Shown here: piece after piece, positions 22,437-34,011 of the stretch
How the letters are laid out: every line of letters begins with the position of its first letter
Numbering within the stretch: position 1 is the first letter of the stretch
NCBI GenBank assembly: GCA_949128115.1
Contig: OX421964.1
Span: forward strand, 46,726,601 to 46,790,600
Length of the DNA: 64,000 nt
Source: Anaspis maculata
Lineage: Eukaryota > Arthropoda > Insecta > Coleoptera > Scraptiidae
Direction: 5' to 3'
Program-made: the position numbers and the translations under genes
Notes under the pieces: generated by a model
What the model saw: only the letters and a program-made list of their open reading frames with translations
What the model was told of the DNA's origin: nothing
Databases searched by the model: none

Positions 22437-25400
22437 CGAGATCTCACCATAGTCTTGGTGTGGTTTGACTTTTCAGTTTCAAATAATTGATAGCTTATTA
22501 CGTGGAGGTTTACTTGTAAGTGCAGTACCTAACGGTTCATTTTAGAAAGTATTATTTTGCTGATTCCATAATTATTTAACAGAAAAAAAGGTTGTGAGAG
22601 AGAAATACCCAAGATATTTATTTATAAAAAAAAAAAAAATTATCAACACATAGGTACATTGTACAGACTGTATAGTTCCTAATAAATTTATGCTTATTCA
22701 TGTGAGAAAGTTAATATAGGTACCGCAGGAATCTAGCAATTTATCTGGTTAGTGCGAAGAGATGCAGATTGCACAATTTTAATTAAAATATTACGTTTTA
22801 TTTAATTAGTCGCACTTCTTCCATTGGCTGTTTTATTCAAAGTTGACTTTCTTCAGTTTCTGTGACGTTATGGAAGAGATACCTATATGGTATTCCTATT
22901 ACCTTCACATAAGGGAACATATGCGTGTGAACAAATCTATAGTTCTGGGAAAAAAATAATCCATTATTTTTTGCAGATGACATTTCTGTTTGGCATCAAA
23001 TTGAGGCGAAAAGCGTATTTTCCCGGGTTAGTTATCATCAGACTCCAAAGCGCAATACTTCTTCTGCACTTCTACTTACACCTATACGGTTTATATTGGA
23101 TATTTCCATCTCCTAATAACTTCTGAGTAAGCTATTTGCGAGGCTATTTGGTAAAACGTTGCGCTCTATTATAGGTACGCTCTGCGCAGCATTTAGGTAT
23201 TTGCAAATAGCTTGCTGAAACTCCACCGGGAGATAGAAATCGGCCCTTGGTACTAAAAAAAGACTATATACCCTGCGACAAAATGCAACAAGAACATACC
23301 GACACTGGAATGAAATCCTGTTCAAAGTACTTTAAAGTGCATGTACATTTCGCAAATTCGCATAATATACAGTGACTGCATGAATCTTGAAATAGCAACT
23401 ATTATTGACGACTCAGCTCGGTTAAAACTCATGTGTACATCAGACAATATAAAATGACATCAGTGACAGTTGAAAGCATCGAAAGTTTGGTTAGGATATG
23501 GTGTGGTTTGTATTGTTGTTTGTTTTGAAGTTGTACAAAGTTGTTTTTGTTGTATAACTGTTCACGCTTTCAAATCTGCTTGTCAACATCAATTGATTTG
23601 AATGTAATTTGTATCAATATAGGTATAATTTGTACAGGTAAAGTACAATCGCCAATATTTTCTATCCATTGTTTTATAATGTATATAGATTGATTTTTTC
23701 TTGAAGCTCTTAGATCGGCCATGAAAAGCGAAGAAACAAGAAACCAAAGCCATTTGACGAAACATCATTCAAATCCAATTTAAAAACCTAATGCATTTTA
23801 ACCTGCATTTCATTGCTTATTATTCAAAAAAGCTGAAGAAAAAATGAATCTCTACATATTTGTATAATTACAGTAGACCCACTCAATAGTTGAACCAATC
23901 AACAAAGTTAGTATAAGAAGTACCTATTGATTTCCAACACTCTTCTGACATAATATAGGTAGTTAATTACAATTAAAAATTACTATCAAGAAGGCAATTA
24001 AGTACAATAGTTGGTGATTATCGTATCTCATTTTGCCATAATAATAATTAATAATTCACTGATATTTTCTGTGTATCGGTATACTCAGATATAATAACAA
24101 TATTAATAATTTCCATTTACTTTTCATGATTGGCATAAGCCGTAACAAGGGCATTGTTGTCAGGCTCTATGCAATAATTGAAAAAATGCTTTCCGACGGC
24201 AACAATAATTCAGCATTTCGCTTTGGTATAGGTAGGTATATACGAATGTATCAAGAAAACTCTGCCTTTACTTCACACTTAAGGCCTGACCTGGCGAAAT
24301 CGAGTAGGCATGGTGAATGGCCAGGGGAGGGGGAGTTGACGTTTAGCGCACTTGTCACAACTGTCACTTTATCATGATCGCACACTGCATCGGGTACAAC
24401 CTAACGGAACAAATCGAACAAAATAACCGCAAAACTCACCCAGGGCCGTATTTGGTGAAATTTGACCAGGAACAACAAAAATGAACTTGAAACAAACACA
24501 CACGCAACATAAAATATAGTAGTGTCTAGTCCTACTACCTGTAAGCAACTGTTCTCTCTTTCGTGCAGGGAAGGTATCCGGAGTGTTTTAATCAAGCCGA
24601 GCCAATAGCAGGACGAGGCTGGTTCGTGTAAACGCCGGCAAGCCAATGGAAACGGAAAGGCGGCAACGATTGCCGCGATTAAAATAATGGAAACGGTTGA
24701 TTATGAAAATACTAATATGGTTGTTGGTAGTAGCTGATTATCTGTATACGTTCGCTAATTGGGCTTATTGGATGCATATTTAGAAATGTGCAGCTGGCTT
24801 AGATTAGATTGATCGAATTTACGATTTTGGGTATACCTATATAAGTATAGGTACATACCTATACTCACTGGGGTCCTGCCATTTGCATATAAAATTAGGT
24901 TTTATGGTCTGACAACTTATCAGTTTTAAGGTCCAAACAAATTAAGCGTCCCGCAGGGCACAACCTTCGTTCCAGTTCTTTTCACTTTCCCAGCTTCAAT
25001 TTACGAATCATACACCAGTATAATTTTGTCTGATTTTGCACAACATTGGCGGCGGAGGCGCTTCATGCCTACATTCGAGAACAGAACCAGAAATGTAGAA
25101 CATCAGAATACCACAGCGGGGAACAAATTGAAACTATCCAGCTATATAGCTACCGTTTAAGAAAACCTATTAGGATTGGACGATTTATTTACAGAGGGAT
25201 AAATGACTGATGGGCTATTTACATTATTCAAATCTCATTACCTATACCTACAAATTTAATTTGTTTTTCAAACCAATTATTTCTTTTGCGTCTTTGGAAC
25301 ATGCGTGGATAATAATCCAGGCGGCACGGATTGGAGCGTTATATAACAACACGTGATGATAGGGATGATAAAAAATAATTGATGGTCTTCCCCAGTTACA

Positions 25401-25637
25401 GGTATAACACCCACTCTTGGAATAATTAAGTTAGGTAGAAAAACCTATGGAAAATTAATTTTTATCTTTTCTAGCCACCCTTAAGGCATCATACTAAGCC
25501 TTGTATTGGAATGTAGGTACTTATTGGTTATAGTATACCAACTTATTGATTGATTTAGGATTGAAAGAAATTTAGAATGGATTTTTTTGATATGTTGAAT
25601 GTGTTTTAGTCTTTTTTGTGATAGAAGCTAACAGTCA
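22437..25637. other. No gene seen; many TAGGTACCTA-like motifs
   Basis: Unassigned AT-rich sequence. Short palindrome-like strings of the TAGGTACCTA type are common here (for example 22718-22725, 24228-24240 and 24833-24866). CAGGGCCGTATTTGG near 24442 resembles the inverted right end of the hAT element at 44180-45012, but no partner end was found. Confidence 0.4.
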
Positions 25638-25862
25638 GTTCCACAAAAACGATGATTAGCGATCAAGGCTGATTGCAGATTAACTGAACTTTTTTTTGCT
25701 GAATGCTAGGTGATTACTCACAAAAAATGCCTGAAATCTGTACTAGACCCATCATCTTTCCATTATTGAGGGATAAACCACCATTTCCATTGATCAGTCA
25801 GCTACAAATTGACAAACAAAAATCGCAAATCAACTAATCTCGTATTATCTGTTTTGTGGAAC
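25638..25862. mobile_element. 225-bp MITE with GTTCCACAAAA ends
   Basis: The left end GTTCCACAAAA and right end TTTTGTGGAAC are exact inverse repeats of 11 bp, followed by degenerate complementarity (GATTAGCGAT-like). It has no coding frame and no clear target duplication. Confidence 0.6.
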
Positions 25863-26374
25863 CCACGGTAAGTCTGCTGAGTCATAAAATTCGAGAATCA
25901 AATTTTCTTCAAGAATGCTTACCTATAAGAGTATAATTAGAATGGGAACAAATTCTAATAATAATTATAATAAAAATAATATATCATAATAAAAGGTCTT
26001 TATTGTCTATCGACGGGGCAAAATTCAGTTCTTCCATTCAACCCCTGATACCTCTATATTTTCAAAATTAAAAAAAAAAACAGTGTAATAATAAATTTCT
26101 CAGGTACATTGGTAATAAATAAAGTAGGTAAGTGGTGTTGTTCCCTGACTCGACATCGACATCTCAACTTGGAATCTTTTACGGGTGCTTTTGAAAAAAA
26201 ATTGAGGACTCATCCTGCAAATGATAATGTTATCTGTAAGTATTTATTTTAGAACATATCATGGACATGGGCCTTGAAAAATTAAAAAAAAAAGAATCTT
26301 GTTAGTCTGTTACAGAGTTAATAGGGTATTTATTTTACACATTTTATCACCAGTCAATTTTTTTTTGCAAAATG

Positions 26375-27310
26375 CAAGAAAAATGGAATAGTCCAGATGC
26401 TAAGTGCGGGAACCTGTATGGACCTTGAATGTTATGATGTCGAGATGGCACTTTGTATAGTTACTACTTATACGTTTACTCCTACCGTATGAATCTAATC
26501 TAGTCTGCGTCAAGGCTTGTTGTCAATAATATTTTCAACCTCTCGAAGCCATGCAGTTCAACTTTCCGATGATTCAAACTAAAGAATATACAACCCTTCG
26601 TCCAAAAAAGGGGACCTATGGTATCATCAATCCCTTAGCCTTCCAGTCGAAAAGACACGCCAACGCCAAGCCCTGAAAAATTATTGGCAAAACAAGGATC
26701 AGCGCGGCGCCGGCGGTCTGTCAAGAATTTTCATGTAAAAAGTTCAATAAACCAAATTTAAGAAAACCCAGCTGTTCGAAGTCGCGTATTGGACCGAAAT
26801 TGATGTGAGTAACTTCAATTTGCAATTTGCTTTCGTTTTGGGGCTTGGTGGAACGAGTTTTTGTCAGCCCTGAACGGCTGCCGTCGAGATGACTTAGGTC
26901 GTAGACGACCTTGTGCGATTTTGGTGTCTAAATAACCGTAACACAGCTTTGCGCCTCTCTAGTTGCACTCCCACGTATGATAAGGTCCAGTTTTTCAAGA
27001 TTTAAATTTTAGATTTCAATATCAATTTGATAAAATAACTTCACTTTTAGAGAAGCCAGTTTCACACCAGGTAAAAAGGCGGCAAGCCTACAATGCTAAA
27101 GTAGAAAATTTGCCTAACCAACTAGAATCACAGTAGAAGTGAACCTACTATACTTGAACCATTATCTTTCGATTGAGACTTGTAGACATCAGCACCAGCT
27201 ATCCCGGCGGTTCATACAGGGTGAGAGATAGAAAAAAGTTGAACAACTAAACCTGATTTTATATGCTCATGAACTCACTGAAAACTTTAACCAAGTATCT
27301 TGAACCGCTG
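26375..27310 (+). repeat. Old single-arm copy of the TAGTCCAGG foldback family, split by family A
   Basis: 26385-26460 (AGTCCAGATGCTAAG, CTGTATGGACCTTGA, ATGGCACTT) and 27155-27300 (TTTCGATTGAGACTTG, CCCGGCGG, CATACAGGGTGAGA, AAGTATCTTGAACCG) match, in order, the left arm of the foldback copies at 30042-33018 and 38405-39828. Between them sits repeat family A (about 26515-27140). No inverted partner follows. Confidence 0.55.
26515..27140 (+). repeat. Repeat family A, copy 2
   Basis: Collinear with 4520-5150, from CAACCTCTCGAAGCC to GAAGTGAACCTACTATA. It has lost the open frame of copy 1 through stops and indels. It lies within a decayed foldback arm, so family A behaves as an inserted mobile repeat, but its ends carry no terminal repeats I can see. 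Confidence 0.6.
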
Positions 27311-28886
27311 CTGAATCAGCGGCCAACCCGAGTTGAACTAATATCTCGATTAATTCGCCAATGTCCATATTTTCTTCATACAAAATGGAAGATTTATCTA
27401 TCTTATTATTTACGTCTACGTTTCACTCAGTCCTCTATAGATATTATATGCTATCTGTAGTATACCTATGATACATAAGTTATATAGTGTAACAAGAATA
27501 ACGAGATGATGAAGCTTCTTTTTTACACTACATTACGTCTCATTAGATTGTTTTATCAACATTTCTATCGCATCGTACACATACATTTACACAAAAAGAC
27601 TTTATTATGATTAGGCTGTTGCAAGAAATTAAATTGTAATTACTTGGTAGGAGACTACAGTACATAGTGCATGATGTCGCTTCTTTGGTGGACGGTTTGG
27701 ACGAACGCAACAAACGTAGGTAGGTATACATCAATGGGAATGTGACGTATCCTTGCGAACAACGTTTCTGAGAAAAAAAGGGTTCACTCCAAATTAAAAC
27801 TTTACAACCGTGGTCACATCTGGGTATCGTGAAAAAGCATTGAGAAGCAATAATATACATAATATGATTTTATATATACTCTCATCATACTCTTAGTACC
27901 TATATAACTAAGTAGGTACTATAAAATGTATTTCCTGTATATCTTTCGCTTTCTCGAGCGGTCGGAGAGCAGCTGCTTTAGAAGTTTTTTGTTTTTCAGA
28001 AATTATATAATTGAGTCGTAAACGTTTGTAAGGAAGTTGAGTTTGTGAGTTCGTACTCAAGAGATTGATCTCTGACATCTGTTTTCCGTCAACGCAATAC
28101 GGTGCATTGGCGCCACTGGCGCGGGGTTATAAAATTGGAATTTATTATAAGAGTTCTGAACTTGCTAACTTGCATTGAGAAATTCAAAAGGTATAAATCA
28201 TATTCACAAGATATGCTTATTGCTTATGTCATGTCTAACTGTTTTCGACTAGAGGGAGCAGAACGAGGTTTTTGTGCTTATTTTGTTTGTCTTTTCGGAA
28301 GTTTCAGCAGGTGTTTTATATTCATGTAGTTGACGTAGCACTAGTGGTCTGTGTTTCATCGGTACACCGCTTCATCTTCGCTTCACCAACATTATAATAT
28401 TTATAATCAATATATAAGTCATGATCCCTTAGACATGAAGCATAAAGGTACCTACTAACATGAATATCAAATATCGCATCGGGTTCATCACTTAAGCATT
28501 CTCCAGAGCCGCAGGTATGTTCAGATACTTTGACTGATGCCTGTGAGTCGACTTCCTCACGTGAAGGTTCATGCTGCCACGGGTTCACTTTTTGGATAGT
28601 CTAGGCACACTGATGTCCTAAATTCTTCTCGTAAAGATCACTATATCCGCCCAATCTTGCAATATGGGTGGATAGGGTCTTTCATTTTTTAAATCACTCA
28701 CGCACGTTCGAAAATCAAAGCTTTCGCTAAGTTTGCGTCGCGTAGTACTCTTTCCAAAAATCCGTTGCGACTGCGCCAGTTGAAATTCGGTTTCCAATTT
28801 TGGTAAAAAAAATGTTTCATCCAAGCGGAACGTACTGGTTCGATATTATGACATAACCGCGTTCTACTTTTATTCTCTGTTATTTA
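27311..28886. other. No gene seen
   Basis: Short open frames only (longest 105 codons, minus strand, 27543-27860, no motif). TAGGTACCTA-like strings recur at 27717-27726 and 27893-27920. Confidence 0.4.
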
Positions 28887-28888
28887 TA

Positions 28889-29050
28889 CAGGGTGTACCA
28901 GTTTTAACCGATCAAACTTTACGGAACGATTCTCCTAGTCTTCCTGATTTAGAAAAATTAAACATATTATATGCCTCTTACTCGCTTCTCAAGAAAGATT
29001 CATGGGTGTCAAAATTGCAAAAATATTTTTTTCATTTTATCATTACCTAG
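28889..29050 (+). repeat. Half of a CAGGGTG-type element
   Basis: Begins TATACAGGGTGTACCAGTTT, the same end motif as the palindromic MITEs. It runs to the left edge of the large palindrome at 29051 with no inverted partner to the right, so only one arm survives here. Confidence 0.4.
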
Positions 29051-30176
29051 TAATCCAGGCCCTAGCAGTACTTCTGTAGGAAAAACGATGTAATCAAAAT
29101 TTTCTTTTTAGAATCGTTAGAGGATCATCCCAGGACAAATAATCACTCGGGTGCTTTCGCTATTTCTGGTACATTTTCCAGCAATATCGCATCAAAGTTG
29201 GCGGCTGGTCAATTCTTCAGTTCGCTGATATTTCTTGGAGTTTTTGCGATTTTTTTCAAATAAAAGTACTAATCTACCCAAAAAACAATTCCGGATCGAA
29301 TGGTGCTGTCAGATTTTGAGTACTTACGTTATACCGGGTGAAAAAAAAATAAAACGAGTTTTATAATTTTTTTCCAACTTTTTAGTTTCTTGGCCGATTT
29401 TCACAAACTTTATGTCAAAAGCTCGCTGATTAAATCGTCTACTGAAATCAATTGTCAATATAGCCAACTTATCAAAAATCAAGATGGCGGCGGCGAACCC
29501 AAAAAAAATGTGTCGTATTTCGAGAATTTTTTTTGATTTCTAAACTTCGTAAAGAACGACACTGATGGTGGATTCTGGAAGATTCAGCTTTCTTCTGCGA
29601 TTTGGGACCAGATTTACTTGATTCGCACATTCCACTGTGAAAATATAGTGAATTAAAGGAAGGTTCACTTGTATTTTTTTCCAAATTCACAATAAATCAG
29701 CAGTTTAAAAACCTCCCGCGAATCCTTATTTCTGAAGCAATTCCTACACACTTGGTAGTGATCGTAAGCTGTGTGCATAGGCTACAAATACCGTGTTGGT
29801 GCATGGCCGAAGTTTCGAAATTTTAGATGATAGATGACGTAAATGGTGGAGGTGCGCATGTCAAATATCGAATATTCACTTTTTGTTCTCACATGTTCCG
29901 AACGAAATTTCTATAAATGGTTGGCTTAATGGTCAGCTGGATAAACACGCAACGAGAGTCAAATGTTGAAAGATTCGAAATGTGAGATTTTCAAATAGAC
30001 GACTTTACTTCTTTGGAGAAAATAAAACGGTTCTATCCGTTGGTCCAGGAATTTCAGCTGTTAAAATCGCAAATAGCGAACAAAAATGAAAGCCCGCCGG
30101 ATTTTTGTATATAAGCTCAGTTAAGCATGTAGTTCAACAGAGTCAAAGTTCTCAAGAATGCGGTGTGTAGTGCTTC

Positions 30177-30345
30177 GCGAGAGCGAGACGAGAGCGAGAG
30201 TTGGGTAACTCTCGTTCTCGCTCTCGTTTTTTTAAGGGGCTCTCGTTCTCGCTCTCGCTCTCGGGTCCGAGAGCGAGAGCGAGAGTTATCTTACTCTCGT
30301 TCTCGTTCTCAAAACTCTCGCTCTCGCTACTCGGGTGGAATAGCT
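30177..30345. repeat. GAGAGC/CTCTCG subterminal array, left
   Basis: Degenerate tandem copies of GAGCGA and its complement in alternating orientation, directly inside the left end of the hAT element at 30168. A matching array lies at 31516-31675. The alternation lets the strand fold back on itself. Confidence 0.85.
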
Positions 30346-30501
30346 CGTGCGCAAGCGCACGGTGGGTGGTTGGGCATGAGATAAGGATACGCGGAGATAT
30401 GGGTTCTACCACTGGCCAAGACTTCCGAGGTACAACTTGATTTAGTCTGGTAATACGCAATAAAGGTTGTTGTTTTTGAAGTTTTCTTTGAGTTTAACAA
30501 A

Positions 30502-30818
30502 ATGAAACGGAAGCGGTCATCGATAGCTCTGGGCTCATCATCTGAAGAGGACACAAGTTTGACGATAGCTGAATCATCGCAAACACAAACAAAAGTGGAG
30601 CCTGTAGAAGCTGTAGATGACGTCAGAAGAAAAAACAAATTTTGCAAATTCTTCGGCATTAAATCGGAGGAATCTTGCGCGCAGTGCATTTTGTGTCGAG
30701 ACAATAAAAGTATCGAAAAAAAAATCAAAACGACGCAGCACAATACCACGGTCTGAAAAGGCATTTACAACTCATACATCCTCGGGAATTCACCCAACGA
30801 GTTATTGTTACCTCATCA
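30502..30818 (+). pseudogene. BED zinc-finger N-terminus of a hAT transposase, frameshifted
   Basis: The frame starts MKRKRSSIALGSSSEE, an acidic N-terminal leader. It is followed by KFCKFFGIK (in the position of the aromatic WxxF core of BED fingers) and CILC (the C-x2-C pair). At about 30752 the reading frame shifts by one base. The second frame then supplies LKRHLQLIHP, the H-x4-H pair, and continues to 30818. Together these give the BED signature found at the N-terminus of hAT transposases, which bind DNA at transposon ends. The catalytic RNase H-like domain and C-terminal dimerisation region are absent. The sequence breaks at 30817 with CAGTGGCGTAACTA, itself a typical hAT end, so the gene may have been cut by a second hAT insertion. 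Confidence 0.75.
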
Positions 30819-31515
30819 GTGGCGTAACTACGTCCGTGTGCGAGCAAAATTTGGCACCCCTATTAAGATCAGGAAATAAACTAAATATATAAATAATAAT
30901 AGTGCAGTAGTACGTGATGCCATGAATGGAGCTCGTTCCCATAATTTGAATGTTTTGGGTCTACGGTGTTCGGTAAAGATAAAAAATAAAACTGCAATTC
31001 AATATGTTGTTTTTTCTTGTTGATTTGTGAGGCGACATTTTTATTACAGGGGCGTACACGATGGGCAAAAATCTTAACACAATACTATGTACCTGCCTGA
31101 AAGAATGGGGCGGAAATAGTAGATAAAAGGGCGCGGAGCTCTCTCCGTCTACCGGCTATTCTCTTCGCGGCGCGGCGCATCCGTATCATAATTATGTCAA
31201 AAAATCAAACCAAAATCAAAATTATGAACGAGATGAAACGGAAAAAACTGTTTTGTTGTTATTACTATTATTTCAATTGTGTAGGATTTGGCGCCCTAGG
31301 TGAATTGGCGCCCGTGTGCGGCCAAACACATGGAACACCGATAATTCCGCCATTGTACTTTATGATTAATTATTTGATACATACCTACCTCACCTACATA
31401 CCTCATCTATATTTCATACTACACCTCGCATAATTCCGTTCACCACATCACGCTATGACGTTATCTTATTCAATTTTTCTTCAAAGTGAACATTGCTAGG
31501 GCGTTGAAAAAAAAC

Positions 31516-31675
31516 GAGAGCGAGAGTTTTTCGAGAATTCTCGGCAAAAACTCTCGCTCTCGTGGGGTGTGCTCTCGCTCTCGCTCTCGTTCGTGAACAT
31601 GCGCTCTCGTCTCGCTCTCGCTCTCGCTCTCGGACCCGAGAGCGAGACCGAGAGCGAGAATTCTCGTTCTCATGC
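31516..31675. repeat. GAGAGC/CTCTCG subterminal array, right
   Basis: Mirror of the left array, reaching the right end of the hAT element. It includes GGACCCGAGAGCGAG, the counterpart of CTCGGGTCCGAGAGC in the left array (30261-30275). Confidence 0.85.
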
Positions 31676-32020
31676 GAAGCACTAGCGGTGTGAGCTTCTA
31701 CCGTTGTGGCCTCGAGAAGAACTTGAGGATCAGTTTTTCGCGTATATCTCATGAACAATGGCACTTGGGAAGAACGTGCTGGGGAAGAAATTGTTGAAAA
31801 TTTTATTGTCTATAAGAAAGATCCTTACACGTTTCATCGACAGTCCACTCTTTCTTCGTCAAAACACAAGAAAAGTAAAATAATCCAGATGCTCGATGCT
31901 GAAGACTGTATGGACCTTGGGTTTTATGATGGCGAAGTGCCACCTCGTAGAGGTGTTGGTTGCTCTACTATTTCTTGATTGAAACTTGAAGCCATCAATA
32001 CGAACTATGCCGGCGGCATA

Positions 32021-32564
32021 TACAGGGTGAAATAAAAATAAAAAGTTTAACATTTGTTCCTCAAGAACCAGAATAGGTAAAGACATGTAAATCGCCATAA
32101 ATAATTCTGATTTCATGATCATGAAGTCGTCGTAAACTTGAATCAGATATCTTGAGCCGTTCTTGAAATATCTGCAAAAGACTGAAGTTGTTACCGAAAA
32201 AAATATTTTTTTCGTCCACTCATCAGAAAAAAAGTTGACTGTGTTTTTTCTTGAAGTAGTTGGCCTAGAAAGTGTTTTTCACTATTATTTCATTTTAAAT
32301 GTGATTTATCACTGTTTCGATTCAAAACACCAAGTCTCGATTCAATATCTGATGAAGAGTTACTGATAGACGGAAAACTAGTTTTTTTTTGTAACGACTT
32401 CAGTCTTTTGAAGATATGTCAGAGACGGCTCAACATATTTGATCCAAGTTTACGACGACTTCATGACCATGAAATTAGAAATATTTTTGGCGGTTTATAT
32501 GTCTCCACCTATTTTGGTTCTTGAGGTACATTTCTTCAACTTCTTATTTTTATTTCACCCTGTA
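32021..32564. mobile_element. Inner CAGGGTG palindrome, copy 1
   Basis: Starts TACAGGGTGAAATAAAAAT and ends with the inverse, ATTTTTATTTCACCCTGTA, 544 bp apart. It sits at the joint of the middle palindrome, flanked by GCCGGCGGCATA and TATGCCGCCGGC. Copy 2 is 38841-39380. Shared internal blocks include ATCTTGAGCCGTTCTTGAA and CTGAAGTTGTTACCGAA. No coding frame. Confidence 0.8.
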
Positions 32565-34011
32565 TATGCCGCCGGCATAGTTGGTATTGATGGCAAATAG
32601 TTACAGTCAAAACAGAATAGATCGAACAACACCTCTACCAAGTGGCACCCGGCCATCATAAAACTCAAGGTCCATACAGTCTTCAGCATCGAGCATCTGG
32701 ATTATTTTAATTTTCTTGTGTTTTGACGAAGAAAGAGTGGACTGACGATGGAACGTGTAAGGACCTTTCTTATAGACAATAAAATTTTCAACAATTTCTT
32801 CCCCAGCACGTTCTTCCCAAGTGCCATTGTTCACGAGATATACGCGAAAAACTGATCCTCAAGTTCTTCTCGAGGCCACAACGGCCGAAGCTCACACCGG
32901 ATTCTTGAGAACTTTGACTATGTTAAACTACATGCTTAACTGAGCTTATATACAAAAATCCGGCTGGCTCTCATTTTTGTTCGCTATTCGCGATTTTAGC
33001 AGCTAAAATTCCTGGACCAACGGATAGAACCGTTTCACTTTCTCCAAAGAAGTAAAGTCGTCTATTTGAAAATTTCACATTTCGACTCTTTCAACATTTG
33101 ACTCTCGTTGTGTGTTCATCCAGCTGACCATTAAGCCAACCATTTATAGAAATTTCGTTCAGAACATGTGAGAACAAGAAGTAGAATATTCGGTATTTGA
33201 CATGCGCACCTCCACCATTTACGTCATCTATCATCTAAAATTTCGAAACTTCGGCCATGCACCAACACGGTATTTGTAGCCTATGCATACAGCTTACGAT
33301 CACTACCAAGTGTGTAGAAATTGGTTCAGAAATAAGGATTCGCCGGAGGTTTTTAAACTGCTGATTTATTGTGAGTTTGGAAAAAATTACAAGTGGACCT
33401 TCCTTTAATTTACTATATTTTCACAGTAGAATGTGCGAATCAAGTAAATCTAGTCCCAAATTGCAAAAGAAAGCTGAATCCTCCAGAATCCACCATCAGT
33501 GTCGTTCATTACGAAGTTTAGAAATCAAAAAAAATTCTCGAAATACGACACATTTTTATTTGGGTTCGCCGCCGCCATCTTGATTTTTGATAAGTGGGCT
33601 ATATTGACAATTGATTTCAGTAGACGATTTAGTCAGCGAGCTTTTGACATAAAGTTTGTGAAAATCGGCCAAGAAACTAAAAAGTTGGAAAAAAATTATA
33701 AAACTCGTTTTATTTTTTTTTCACCCGGTATAACGTAAGTACTCAAAATCTGACAGCGCCATTCGATCCGGAATTGTTTTTTGGGTAGATTAGTATTTTT
33801 ATTTGGAAAAAATCGCAAAAACTCCGAGAAATATCAGCGAACTGAAGAATTGACCAGCCGCCAACTTTGATGCGATATTGCTGGAAAATGTACCAGAAAT
33901 CGCGAAAGCACCCGAGTGATTATTTGTCCTGGGATGATCCTCTAACGATTCCAGAAAGAAAATTTTGATTACATCGTTTTTCCTACAGAAGTACTGCTAG
34001 GGACAGGACTA

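Larger units (their letters stand above)
30168..31684. mobile_element. hAT element with GAGAGC-rich ends and exact 8-bp duplication
   Basis: The element begins TAGTGCTTCGC and ends GCGAAGCACTA. The flanks GCGGTGTG at 30160-30167 and 31685-31692 are identical. The paralogous foldback copy 2 has only one such site (GAATCCGGTGTGAGC near 38521-38535), with no insertion, confirming a clean empty site. Both ends carry long GAGCGA/CTCTCG arrays (30177-30345 and 31516-31675). Inside is a BED-type zinc-finger remnant (30502-30816). Long Arg/Glu/Ser-rich open frames over the arrays are products of the simple sequence, not genes. Confidence 0.92.
30042..33018. mobile_element. TAGTCCAGG foldback element, copy 1 (middle layer)
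   Basis: The left boundary GGTCCAGGAATTTCAGC and right boundary GCTAAAATTCCTGGACC correspond to the ends of the free-standing copy at 38405-39828, which begins TAGTCCAGGAATT. The arms contain GTTGTGGCCTCGAGAAGAAC and a central palindromic joint (TATGCCGGCGGCATA) at which the inner CAGGGTG palindrome sits. It lies at the symmetry centre of the outer palindrome. A mirrored frame starting MNNGTWEERAGEEIVENF occurs in both arms (31751-31978 plus and 32607-32834 minus). Its mirroring shows it is arm sequence; I do not recognise it as a protein. Confidence 0.85.
29051..34011. repeat. Giant three-layer nested palindrome
   Basis: Reading inward from both ends gives near-continuous inverted complementarity. 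The outer layer is 29051-30041 against 33019-34011 (991 and 993 bp, ends TAATCCAGGCCCTAGC and GCTAGGGACAGGACTA). The middle layer is 30042-32020 against 32565-33018 (454 bp each after subtracting the hAT insertion). The inner layer is 32021-32564, itself a palindrome with a spacer of about 150 bp near 32220-32370. The left arm is interrupted by a hAT element (30168-31684). Open frames repeated in opposite orientation on the two arms (for example 29472-29690 minus and 33371-33583 plus) only mirror each other. No coding similarity was recognised in the arms. Confidence 0.9.

Noticed and set aside
24436..24460. CAGGGCCGTATTTGG as a hAT end
   Set aside because: It matches the inverted right end of the element at 44180-45012, but there is no partner end or 8-bp duplication nearby.
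30152..30460. Arg/Ser/Glu-rich open frames on both strands at 30152-30460 and 31453-31764
   Set aside because: They arise from translating the GAGAGC/CTCTCG simple-sequence arrays of the hAT element; all frames of such arrays tend to lack stops.
31751..31978. Frame MNNGTWEERAGEEIVENF found at 31751-31978 and 32607-32834
   Set aside because: The two occurrences are mirror arms of one palindrome. No start context, domain or longer coding region supports a gene.
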